A DNA stretch of 64,000 bases from Apoderus coryli (Eukaryota; Arthropoda; Insecta; Coleoptera; Attelabidae): the NCBI GenBank assembly GCA_911728435.2, contig OU452200.1, positions 26,799,715 to 26,863,714 on the forward strand, written 5' to 3'. The translations under genes and the position numbers were made by a program. Every line of letters starts with the position of its first letter. Position 1 is the stretch's first letter. Below are positions 1 through 10,400 of the stretch, piece after piece. The notes below the pieces were generated by a model. It searched no databases, was not told where the DNA came from, and saw only the letters and a program-made list of their open reading frames with translations.

Positions 1-1253
1 TTAACTTTCATTAAAATTAAAAAATAAACATCATTTTTCATAATAACTTCGCTTACCTGATGTCAGCGTAAATATAATTTACGCTGCTGATGTGTAGTAC
101 TCCCACTTGCTTCTTCCATATTAAAGTATGAGATATTATAATATATATTATTAAAAAAAAACAATATTTTACGGTACCTACCCATTTATTTTTATAAAAA
201 TAGATAGGTACCTACTAATTAATAACGATATATATATATATTTTTAATTTAATCACTACTTTTTTAGATTTTAAAACTTAAATTAAATATGCAGGTAACT
301 AAATAGAAAGTTTAATTTGTATGCAAAATATCAAAAATCAAAACTTTAAGCTTCCCGAAAAGTAAATAAAAATCATATTAGCACAGGTATAGCACAGAGC
401 ACAACTGTGATAGCACTAGAAATTTACCACTGTGTGATAGAGATAGATATAATCAAAATAATAATCGACATATAGGTACAAAACACTCGCCAAGCGTTGT
501 CATATAACCTTATTTTACATTAAATCTCTGCCGCATCCATATGACGCGTGCTTCTTATAGTGTATGAGAAATAAATACGCTATTGTCATAGGACACAAGC
601 ACTGGCAAGGGTGTTAACTGTCGCACACAGGGAAGAGAGAGAGACCGAAATAAATAATGTTTTACTATTATTACACGAATAAAAAGAAGGAAAATACCTA
701 TAGGTATGTAAATTAAGTATGTTAAATAGGTATACGATAAAGCCTGCTTCAGATGAAGACGAAATTCAAAATTACAGTTGTATGGTAAAGCAGGTTGAAA
801 ATTAAGTATACCTTAATTTATAGTTTAAATTTTATATGGAGAAAAATAATTACACAATAAAATAAAATTAAATACTTAAATATTATTAATTTTACTGATT
901 ATTTAGGTGAAGTTGCTTCACTTGCTTCATAGGACTAGCCGCCACTGCTGACCAGAACATATTCTTTTATTACTTTCGCGACCTAAGGAAAGTATTGTGA
1001 ACGCGCTAAAAAAAATAGGTACCTACCTATAACTATTTTGAAGTACCAAGAGGCGACTAAGACCATTTCCCGATTCTGTGTCGTTACCGAGGCCATATAT
1101 TTTAGATTATATTATATATTACCGGAGAAGTTTTGGGGTGACTAAACCGATTTTTTTAATATCCTAATCCAATCTTTCGAAAGCCTTTTAAACGGAGCAA
1201 GCCTGTGTGAAAATCATTTTCAACATTAATTCATCATATAAATATATACTACA

Positions 1254-1293
<40 letters not shown>

Positions 1294-1788
1294 ACAGATC
1301 AATGCAATGTAATAAATTGATATAAGGAGATAAAGATAACATTCTGTTCATCCAAACTTCGCGCGCTATAACCGTGTTGCAGGGCGATGTTTCTGTAATT
1401 CACTGACACATAAGTACCTTTTAAAACTTTTAGCAACTTACATGTCCATAACTACTCACAAGGAATACATTTTGTATCTAATGGACGTGAACGGTAAATA
1501 TCGATTTAAAGTTATTGCTAGCAAAAATAAATAAGTATGTCATTACAAAACTAAATAAGATATACGGCTTCCCGCAACAGAAACCGAAAACTATTTTCGA
1601 ATGTATTTTCTTCTTCTCAAACAATATTTTTATGATTATTTCATTCAAGTAAACAAAATGTTAGAATACATTAGGGGGAATACTGAGTAAACAAATGATA
1701 TAGCCCAAGATCGACAGGCTGTTCCAGAACAAGATTTAATCGAATTTAAACTTGAACCATGTGATTACTAAGAAAAGTTATTTTTTAA
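1..1788. other. AT-rich intergenic stretch with a (TA)n tract
   Basis: No convincing coding region was seen on either strand. A pure TA dinucleotide run occupies about 1255-1291. The rest is A/T-rich with scattered GGTACCTA words, a common background in insect genomes. It lies downstream of the last exon of the gustatory receptor gene GrA. Confidence 0.6.
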
Positions 1789-2040
1789 ATGGAATGGTAT
1801 ATATTCGACCATGCCGTTCGATATACACTGTATAAACCTGGCCAATACTTGAAACTCTTCAATCAACGATACTACGTAATACCGAAATCAATATCTATAT
1901 TCTTGGTGTCTACTATACAGACCAAGTTCAGTTGTTTTATGGTAGGTGTCACTGCTGGTATTACAGCTACAGCTTTTGTTATAATAAAAATATACCTTCC
2001 TACTAAAGATTTAAATAAAATTTTGAAATACATGAGGGGC
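1789..2040 (+). pseudogene. possible chemoreceptor-like fragment (isolated exon relic)
   Basis: An open stretch encodes a hydrophobic segment (motif FMVGVTAGITATAF, then LNKILKYM). A diverged second copy with stop codons lies at about 30893-31130 (FMIGVADGII, then VKILKYV). The pattern of one membrane helix followed by a charged loop resembles insect olfactory or gustatory receptor pieces, but I cannot assign it to a family. The reading frame runs into a retrotransposon insertion at 2094. It may instead belong to an unrecognised mobile element, because the second copy lies next to a Tc1 relic. Confidence 0.25.
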
Positions 2041-2093
2041 GGCCGTAAACACTTATATTTGATCTTAATAATAATAATCCATAATAGTTTGGA

Positions 2094-2660
2094 GCCACGG
2101 AGAACAAGGCAAGAAGGATGGCAGTGGGTGCACCCTGGTTTGTCTCAAACGCACAGATCAGAAGGGACCTCAAACTCGACGCCCTGAGGGACGTTATGAG
2201 GTTGAGAGCCCAGAAGGTCTTTGCAATGGCAGAGACCCATGCAAACGCACTGATTCGCGAAGCAGTCAACTACAACGTAGAAGACAGTGCAAGGCGGTAC
2301 CGGAGAACGAGGAGTCAACTCTGACGAAGGAATCCACAGGACTAGGACACCAATTAATATTGTTTCTTTCAGGTAAGGTATACTCATCTAAATGTATGTT
2401 TCAGAGTGTTTTCTAGGCACCACCAACAGAGGACAACAGCAACAGACGACAATCAACATCAGAAGACAACAGCAACAGAGGACAATCAAGCAAGGACATG
2501 GAAAAGGGACGGTTCCGAGCCATACTACAAAGATAAGGCAGAGTTTTAGTTTGGGTTAGACTCCCACACTACCTAGGGAAGTGGTAAGGAACTCCCTAGA
2601 TGTCATGATGATTTCTCTGCCTTGGCGCAATCAAAAAAATAAAATAAAAAATAATAATAA
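2094..2660 (+). mobile_element. 5'-truncated Jockey-type non-LTR retrotransposon, 3' end
   Basis: The frame at 2118-2324 encodes the C-terminus of a Jockey-clade reverse transcriptase ORF2 (start GAPWFVSNAQIRRDLKLDAL, then an Arg-rich end). The typical family tail is APWFV.N..I..DL....V. About 300 bp of 3' UTR follow, then an A-rich/(AAT)n tail at about 2630-2665. Everything upstream is missing, as expected for 5'-truncated reverse transcription. A 13-bp direct repeat (ATAATAGTTTGGA) lies at 2081-2093 and 2781-2793, so the real insertion may include the inverted Penelope-like tail that follows. Confidence 0.75.
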
Positions 2661-2682
2661 TAATATTTTAAAGAAGTAGTCC

Positions 2683-2776
2683 ATTCTGAAGTGGAGTGAA
2701 TGTATTGTAGTAGGAAATAAAACGTATTGTATTAAACTGATTTCGTGGAGTCTGACGTTTTATTTCCTACTACAAT
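2683..2776 (-). repeat. Penelope-like element tail fragment folded as a perfect hairpin
   Basis: A perfect 22-nt inverted repeat (arms 2704-2725 and 2755-2776) encloses a 29-nt loop. The segment matches the outer end of the Penelope-like repeat near 62290-62345 (shared words AGTAGTCCAT.CTGAAGTGGAGT and GTGGAG.C.GAC.TTTATTTC). It is read here in the opposite orientation. Confidence 0.55.
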
Positions 2777-3214
2777 AATAATAATAGTTTGGAAAAATCT
2801 TTGACAAACCTCAAAATTTATTTGGCGGCAACCGGACTATTAGATAAAGGTAGTGAAATTAGTTAGCAATATTGTTATATAGAAAAGAAAAAAAAATTGG
2901 CTTAACGCTGAAAGATGCTGGAGAGTTAATATGTTGGGCAATTAGATTAACGGAACATCAGTAAATTATCACTAGGTCACAGTCAGGTATCGATGTTTCA
3001 AGTGGTAAGTCAGCGATGGCGGATCAAATAATAAGTTCGATACACCTCTTTAGTCTGGATACTAATACTAAAACACTTCATAGCTGTGAGAAGTGTAAAA
3101 TGTCAATTAGGTCATTCATTACATACAATTACTTTCTGCCATGTGCTTACCGATAAATGTATTTCCAGACCTCAATAGAAATTTAAAGGATACACTACAT
3201 TGATTTTTGCAACT

Positions 3215-3345
3215 GAGGATGGAACTAGATTGAGTTCTGAAACATGTTTGGACAATAGTTATGGATTTCTATTAAATTTATTTTTGTGGAGATTTGCCTT
3301 TTATTTGTCACTAAAAATTTACAACTCCACTTAAGAATGGACTAT
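3215..3345 (+). mobile_element. Penelope-like element 3' tail relic with hammerhead-like core
   Basis: The order CTGAGGA - inverted repeat GGAACT/AGTTCT - GAAACATGTT is the hammerhead order seen in Penelope-like terminal repeats. It is followed by ATTTCTATTAAATTTATT, TGTGGAG and a CTCCACTT.AG.ATGGACTA end. All of these are shared with the copy at 62216-62345. The body of the element is absent. Confidence 0.5.
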
Positions 3346-3654
3346 TTATTCAAATTAATAATAAAGATGTTTATTGGGTACAAGTAAGATTACTTTTGAA
3401 TATAAGATAATACCTATTTAAAAATAATGCTAAATCATTACTAAAGGAACATGTAACAATCTACAAAGACGTGGTATAATTTGAAGGATAGATGAGCCCA
3501 CTGAATGAGTAAACAAGAAAGTTATTGTAAAAAGAAAAATCGGTTGTGTCACCTCAAAACTTTCTGCCATTGATCATACCTATTTAAAAATAATGCTACA
3601 CGTCAACTTTGTTTTCGAAAGACCGGACTATCTTTCAAGCCCCAAATTCCAATA

Positions 3655-4265
3655 ACCTATGTAGTAAACGGTAAACGTTCTGCCAGGTGGTGTTTACCGT
3701 TTGAGGTAACGGTACGGATCGCCCTGTGCTAGTCTCCGATCGATTAGCCTCAAGCATCTGACTTGATCTTGCCAACCGTTATTATTCAAAGTTGGCAGAA
3801 GGTATATTGGCAAACCTAGCCTAACAATAGGACTGCGGGAGAGAAGCCCCGCTAGCTAGTGCCCTCTTGACTGGTGTTGGCCTCGCAGGGGCAAACGGTT
3901 CGTTTAGTATGAGACCCCTGGGTGGCAGTGAGAGTTGCGGAAATGTTTCCATATACATATCCCTTGAGAGGAAGCATGTAATGTGGCTAGTCGCTTCAGG
4001 TGTCGGAATCAGACCACCCAGTGTAACCCACCGGGCATGTCGCTTGAGGTGTCGGGGATGTGGTGACTAACATTCCTGGTATCCAAAACTAGCGTCATTT
4101 CGACCGGTGCCATCACAGAGGGCATATACTCTGTACTTTCAAATTGTAGAACCAGGGGTTGTTTCCGCCGATGGTCGAGGTTAAGACTACAGCGGGCACT
4201 TGTCTGCGTTTGGGCGATGAAATGATAAACGCTGTAACAAATGCTAAGTCTGCGGTGTGTTAACG
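3655..4265 (+). other. GC-rich island, probable truncated mobile-element leader
   Basis: About 600 bp have far higher GC content than the flanks, with abrupt edges. It holds only a 67-codon frame (3867-4070) of no recognised family. The composition contrast and isolation suggest a fragment of an inserted element, such as a non-LTR 5' UTR. I found no diagnostic motif. Confidence 0.3.
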
Positions 4266-4744
4266 CGAAACTTGCGACTAAACACCTGTGACGTAGTATA
4301 TATTTAATATATTATAATTTTTACTTTGAAAAATCCAATATGTTTTGTTCCTTTTAAAAAATTATTCTATTGGAAAAAGGGGAGCAATTATCCTTTATTA
4401 GGTTTTGAAACAGAGATATAAAAAATATGCTACTCCCATGGCATAATGGCATTCATAATATTATACTTTCAGTAGTTGATTATATCTATAGTTATTTTAT
4501 TAATTAAACAATAATAGGAATATAAAAACATTGTTTTATTTAATAATAATAAAACAATCATAAATTCAATTAAATAATACACCATTAACATTGATATATT
4601 TTTACTAGAATAACAAAACCTTCAAAAAATTTCACATCATCATGATGCTATACGCACACGGCTTGAAGAAAACCATCTAGAAGCAGCTATAAAAAGAACT
4701 AACTTAAAGGTGAATAGATTTCGGTATTCAGAATTAATCTGAGC

Positions 4745-4801
4745 TTATGGTTTTCTAAATTGTGCAAGAATAACCAGGTATGTTATACAGGTTCCAATTG
4801 C
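4745..4801 (-). CDS. gustatory receptor GrA, exon 6 (C-terminus)
   Basis: This is the terminal exon of a minus-strand gustatory receptor (7tm_7 family, a ligand-gated membrane channel in chemosensory neurons). It encodes 18 residues, AIGTCITYLVILAQFRKP, then TAA. The TYLVILAQF part is the diagnostic TYhhhhhQF motif at the end of TM7. A good acceptor (TTTTGCAG) precedes it, and the intron phase is 0. Exons in transcript order: 27703-27443, 26320-25897, 21032-20713, 19198-19130, 5167-5078 (or 4959-4870), 4801-4745. These give about 406 aa, a normal Gr length. The gene spans 23 kb because introns are filled with transposons. Confidence 0.9.
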   Translation of the reverse strand, partial: AIGTCITYLVILAQFRKP

Positions 4802-4869
4802 CTGCAAAAGTAAAAAAAATGTCATTAGCGTTATTGATTACCAAAACAGAATTATTCTAAGTAACTTAC

Positions 4870-4959
4870 AGTTGATACGAGAGTAAGGTTGACTCTAAAG
4901 ATCCCACAAGCCGTAAATTGAATATCATGTGCACATGTGACTGTGTGAAATATCAATAA
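4870..4959 (-). CDS. gustatory receptor GrA, exon 5 copy b (duplicated exon)
   Basis: This 90-nt phase-0 exon encodes the TM7 entry: LLIFHTVTCAHDIQFTACGI, then FRVNLTLVST. It carries the conserved Gr FTACG..x.N signature. It is bounded by TATTTTAG acceptor and ACT|GTAAGT donor. It is identical to the copy at 5078-5167, within an exact 208-bp tandem duplication. Since 90 is a multiple of 3, using either copy or both keeps the frame. Which copy is used cannot be told from sequence. Confidence 0.8.
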
Positions 4960-5077
4960 CTAAAATATAGATACATATATTTTTTATTTACAAATAAATT
5001 TAGTTTTTTTAATGTTAAAATGATTACGCTGTCAGTATAGTTTGCGTTGTGATTGAGAATTATTCTAAGTAACTTAC

Positions 5078-5167
5078 AGTTGATACGAGAGTAAGGTTGA
5101 CTCTAAAGATCCCACAAGCCGTAAATTGAATATCATGTGCACATGTGACTGTGTGAAATATCAATAA
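5078..5167 (-). CDS. gustatory receptor GrA, exon 5 copy a (duplicated exon)
   Basis: This is the upstream member of the duplicated penultimate exon, base-for-base identical to 4870-4959 and with the same intact splice sites. Both copies spliced together would give a receptor with 30 extra residues in the TM7 region, which would probably disrupt folding. Use of one copy per transcript seems likelier. Confidence 0.8.
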
Positions 5168-5654
5168 CTAAAATATAGATACATATATTTTTTATTTACA
5201 AATAAATTTAGTTTTTTTAATGTTAAAATGATTACGCTGTCAGTATAGTTTGCGTTGTGATTGACCCTAAAAATTATTCACAGAAATGAACTGTAATCAG
5301 CTTAATTTAAAGGCTTCATCGCAATTTCAAATGTAAACAAAGATATGAGAGTATGAGTTAAGATTATTGTTTCATGCTATTCAAAACGGCCGATAGGTCA
5401 TTTCCGATGCAATTGAAGTCTAACGAAACATCCAGCGGGGTTTATAGATGGATACAATATCAGTATTATACATACTACATACTATAGTTGAATTTGCTCT
5501 GGATAATTAAATTGGTGAATGGCTAAAGTAGGGTATAACCAAAATTCAATAATGTTTAATTATTACAATGTCTACCAAATCTAGTTTATATTCAAGCCGT
5601 TAATACTGGTATAATGGTTAAAACTGAATTGTAATTTACGTATGTAGTTGTAGG

Positions 5655-6300
5655 CTTGCAAGACGTTGAAACAAGACTTTTTATATTAGGAATTTGGCTC
5701 AAAAACTATACTTTCACCAGAAGGCTGTTTTGCCGATCAATAATAGGACTCATAAGTGGAGTTCAGTAAGTAGTGCTTATACCAAGTTAAAGTTAACTAC
5801 TGATGTTTAAAGAAAATAAATTATCTAATATTTGAACAGACAGTAGTGTTTGTGTAATATCCATTGTACAAAATTAGACAACAGCATGTTGCCACATTAT
5901 TATATACCTACTGATAGTTGGAGAATTGTCTGAACTTGTCAATTAAATGAATCGTTAGTTTGGTTAAGTACCAAAATAATTCTTGGCGGTTATGTAACTG
6001 TTATGCGCCATAATTTTATTAATATATCATTTTAGTACTTAGCCAAATTAAAAATTCATTCAAATGGCGGCTGCAGACAATTCGCTATCAGTAATCCAAT
6101 AATGTGGGCAACATGCTATTGAACATGAATTTTGGATTTTTTTTTTCTTTAAACAACTGCTAAATTTGTGCTGGTTTAAGCACTGCTGAGCTTATGAGTC
6201 GTATTAGCAGAACAGCTGTCTGGTGAAAATATACCTTTTGAGTCAACTTTTCAATATAAACACTCTTGTTTCAACTTATAGCAAGACTATAACAGTGGGC
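5655..6300. repeat. imperfect fold-back repeat with decayed hammerhead-like termini
   Basis: The left and right halves are inverted, diverged copies. For example GCATGTTGCCACATTATTAT near 5884 faces CCAATAATGTGGGCAACATG near 6094. At each outer end a sequence resembles the tandem hammerhead repeat elsewhere in the window: TTATGAGTC, then A.AACAGC, then TCTGGTGAAA.TATA (minus strand at about 5697-5765, plus strand at about 6190-6240). The catalytic core is lost. It lies in the GrA intron between exons 5 and 4. Confidence 0.45.
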
Positions 6301-6639
6301 GGGGATAAGGAAGAAAATGGACAATTTTTAATGAAAAACATTATTTTTGAAAATAATGTGAAATGAAATAATAAATAAATTTGGCAACTAATATAATAAT
6401 TAAAACAATACGACTTAAGCCAAGCTGAATCAATACCTTTAAATCTTGTACTTTTACCAAGAATTGGTTTTGGTACTACGCAACGTCGTAACTTCGTTTT
6501 GAAAAATCATGGTAGGAGACTCGGAGGTGAAACTAAATCAATTCTATGGGAAATTTCACTAAAGTTACCGCACTTCATCATTTGAAGAATGATCTAAATA
6601 TTCCACTACATTGGGTTTATCATTGGATGAATCATCCTC

Positions 6640-6838
6640 TAAAAAAATTTTCTAACCACTTTTATTTTTTTTGCTGCATTTCTTATTTTATTTTTCTCTC
6701 TGTCGGTTGCAAACATGCATCGGCCCCGTTTTCTTCCTCTGTTAGAATTTTCTTTTCTATTAAACGCTTTTGGATGTGGTTCAATGAGCTCAAGAGTTAC
6801 AAATTTGGTTTTGACCTGTTTTGAAATGCATGGGATGA
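6640..6838 (-). pseudogene. possible pogo/Tigger transposase C-terminal relic
   Basis: The minus-strand frame contains IEPHPKAFNRKENSNRGRKR followed by GRCMFATDREKN. This recalls the IRP.PKA..RK...RGRKR....ATDTPEK basic tail of pogo/Tigger DDE transposases. The BEL retrotransposon inserted directly into this segment at GATGA. The catalytic domain was not found on either side, so this is a short remnant at best. Confidence 0.4.
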
Positions 6839-7400
6839 TGTTGAGTAAGTACCCTTCAATCGGGCAATTACACAATTGTATTTATTTTTTTTTTATGTTT
6901 GATAACTGCTCGTGAGATTTCAATAATGGACCTGGGCAGAACTGGGGTAGAACGTAAGCCTTAAAAAACCTACTTAATAGAATAAGTACTCACGTTGCGG
7001 CTTTATCGTATGGTGTGATATGCTGGCCAGCCTTTTCTCCACTTTCCACTCCAAAAAAAACACAGTCCAAATCACATACACATAGATATACAACACAGTT
7101 TGCGATTATAATACTTATGTAGTTCAATTAACTTAACGAACAATGAAAACCTTTAAGGTAAAAAACAAAGCAGCGGGTGCTAACGGTTCAGCGGTTGTTT
7201 TTAGAATGTTTAAAAATATGAACAAATGTCTCTCGCGGTACGCGTGCGCGATAAGTAAAGTTCTTAAGGCTTATTTACACGGCACAACGACACATTAAGA
7301 AATTGAAGTAATTAAACTAACTGACAAGAGCATTCAGTCATTGGAATATTTAAGTAATTAGGAAATATAATAATACACAAAAATAGCTGTGGACGCAACA
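6839..7400 (-). repeat. BEL/Pao 3' LTR
   Basis: This 562-bp terminal repeat has TG...CA ends. It is the 3' LTR relative to the minus-strand polyprotein. It is identical to the partner LTR except for one fewer T in the poly-T tract near 6891. Confidence 0.95.
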
Positions 7401-7413
7401 TATTCCCCCCTAA
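7401..7413 (-). promoter_or_regulatory. BEL/Pao polypurine tract
   Basis: Minus-strand AGGGGGGAATA directly abuts the 3' LTR start TGTTGCGTCC. It is the expected plus-strand DNA primer site, 14 bp downstream of the polyprotein stop codon. Confidence 0.8.
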
Positions 7414-7426
7414 AATGCGAAGCATT

Positions 7427-10400
7427 TTAATAAACAGGGAGTGGACACAGCTTTGAAATCGGACGTCGCAGTTCGTCCTTAGCGGTGCGTATGGAGGCAA
7501 CTCTTGCGCGCCCGTCTGCACCAGTGAAAATTCTAGACACACGACCCATAGCCCATTGTAATGGGGGTAGATTATCATCTTTGATCAAAACTAATGTATC
7601 CAATTCTATAGGAGGCTGCTCAGCGAACCATTTAGATCGCTGATTCAAGGTGTGAAGATACTCCTTGGACCAGCGATCCCAAAAATGCTGATGCAAGCGG
7701 GTTAACAGTTGCCAACGTGATAGTCGGTTCAGGGGTAGATCAGATATGCTCTCGCTTGGCAACACTACCAAAGGCTCACAGGTTAGAAAATGACCAGGAG
7801 TCAAAGCGCCGAAGTCGTTAGGATCATTACTGAGAGGCGTTAATGGTCGTGAGTTAACCACTGCCTCGATTTGAACCAAGACAGTGAGAAATTCCTCATA
7901 ACATAGTACTTGGTCTCCAACAACCCTAAGCAAATGAGTTTTTACATTTTTGACGGAGGCCTCCCATAGACCACCAAAGTTGGGTCCCGAAGGCGGATTA
8001 AAATGCCACTTGATATTTTCGCATAATGCCGAATTTGCCATTATAGCATTAAGTTGCCTATAGGCCCCTACAAAATTGGTCCCCTGATCGCTGTACAAGT
8101 CTGTACAACGACCGCGACGAGCAATAAAGCGCTTCAAGGCAGCTAAAAAGGCCTCTGTGGTTAGCTCCGAGGTTAACTCCAAGTGAACGGCCTTAGTGGC
8201 CATGCAGACAAACAGACAAATATAGGCCTTATAGCTTTTGGAGCCACGGTGTTTCGACATTGAGACCTTGAAGGGTCCGGCGTAATCAACTCCGCTATGT
8301 AGAAAGCACTTAACGCCTGTTACACGAGCAGCAGGCAAATCACCCATTACCGGAGGGGCAAGAGGTTGGGGACGAGTCTTCCAGCATTGCAAACACTTGC
8401 CAATAATGTGACGGATTACACGTTTGGACGATATAATCCAAAATGATTGTGAGAGAATACATTGCACCGTCTGAATTCCGGCATGTAGGTATTTTCGATG
8501 GGTAAATTCGATAAGTCGATTGGTAAACAATGAATTTGCGGGTAAAAGAATAGGGTGGCGGCGAGTAAATGTAATAGGGGCGTGCCTCAATCGACCTCCT
8601 ACACGCAGAATGTCATGCTCAGCAATGAACGGCGCAAGTTTTTGATATTGCTTAGGTAAGAGTTTGCCACTTTTAATAGAGGAAAGCAGCTCAGAAAAAT
8701 ACTGAGATTGTGCCTGTTTAGCAAGTATTACAAGGGCATCTGAAAGTTCGTGAGATGTTAAAGCACCTGTCCTTTTGTTGACAGGATGTAAACAATTCCA
8801 CCGAAAACGATTGACATACGCGACTACACGTTGTGAAGTAGAAAAGGAAGAATACCTTTCTAGCACTGACTCCAGAAAATTGAATTCCACTTGAGTTACT
8901 GCGACAACAATTTTTCTTTCTTCCTCTATAACAGAGGAATGCGAACTATGCAAAATTCCGGTAGTCTCCGCTGACCCGGACAAAACTAGGAAAGGCGGTC
9001 CTGTCCACCATAATGGACATTGTAATAAATCACTTGGCAACAAACCACGTGATCCGACGTCTGCGGGATTTTCATGCGAAGGTACGTAATGCCAGAGTTC
9101 AGAAGGAACTCTCTCCTGAACATAGGCGACTCGGTTGCAGACAAATGTCTTCCACCGATGTGGTTCAGCCCTGATCCAGGCAAGTGTAACTTGTGAATCA
9201 GACCAACATGCAACACGAGAAAAGAGAATGCGGTTCGAGAAAACATGTTGTACATAAGCGACCAAGCGAGCCGCTAAAACTGCTGCGCATAATTCCAATC
9301 GAGGCAGCGAAATCTTTTTTAAAGGGGCTACCTTCGATTTAGCACATACAAGATAGGTTCGCGGTGACCCTGAAATCTGCGGAAATACAAAATAAACAAC
9401 GGCACAATATCCTCTCTCACTAGCATCTCCGAAACCGTGGAGTTCACCATGAGAAAAGTCATCTGGTGCAAGCTGGCGAGGAAAAGACAATTTCTCTAGG
9501 CAAGAAAAGTCTGATTTATACTTATCCCAGAGGCGGAGGATATGCGGCGGTGGGGAATCATCCCACCCCAATTTAAGAAGCCAAATTTGTTGGATTAAAT
9601 GTTGTATTAGAAAGGTGACGGGCGAAAGAATTCCAAGTGGATCGAAAATACGAGCCAAATTAGACAAAATAAGTCGTTTAGTACATTCCACTGAAAGCGG
9701 GCAAATCGAAAATCGGAATGTATCTGCGGGCGGAACCCACTTGAGCCCAAGCACTTTAAGGGACTCATTCTCGCTTAAATCAAACGTGTGAGGATCAAGG
9801 GATAGGTGCGATTCAGGCAGATCTGAAAGGAGAGATGGGTCATTACTCGACCACTTTCTCAACTCAAATCCCCCAGAGTTGAGAAGCGAGATAAGTTGCG
9901 ATTTTGTATCGAGAGCTTCCTGTTTACTCGGACAGGAAACGACAATATCATCAACATAGACTGAATGTCGAAGAATGGCTGCGGCTTTAGGAAACTCGTC
10001 ACCATGTAAATCTGCCAAATGCTGCAGAGTGCGGAGCGAAAGAAAGGGTGACGAGGAAACACCGTATGTTACGGCATTTAAAACAAAATCCTGAAGAGGC
10101 TCGTCAGTTGCAAAACGCCATACAATGCGCTGAAAATCTCTGTGATGCGGGGCGATAAGAATCTGACGATACATCATTTTTATGTCACAAGTAAAAACAT
10201 AAGGGTAAAGGCGAAAATTCAATAACAGTGACATGATGTCCTTTTGAAGTTTGGATCCAACTAGTAAATGATCGTTAAGTGATAATTGACCCGGAAGCTT
10301 TGCGGAAGCATCAAAAACGACACGCAATTTAGTAGTCAAATTGTCAGGCCGCAACACACAATGATGCGGAATATAATAACAAGAAGGTGACTCACTGCTA

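Larger units (their letters stand above)
4849..5264. repeat. exact 208-bp tandem duplication containing a Gr exon
   Basis: Two adjacent 208-bp units (4849-5056 and 5057-5264) show no difference by eye. Each holds one complete 90-nt exon plus flanking intron. Complete identity implies a very recent event or an assembly artefact. Confidence 0.9.

Noticed and set aside
4870..4940. Shorter 71-nt version of the GrA exon 5 starting at TCACATG
   Set aside because: It gives a phase conflict with exon 4. Extending to the TTTTAG acceptor gives a 90-nt phase-0 exon matching GrB and the Gr family.
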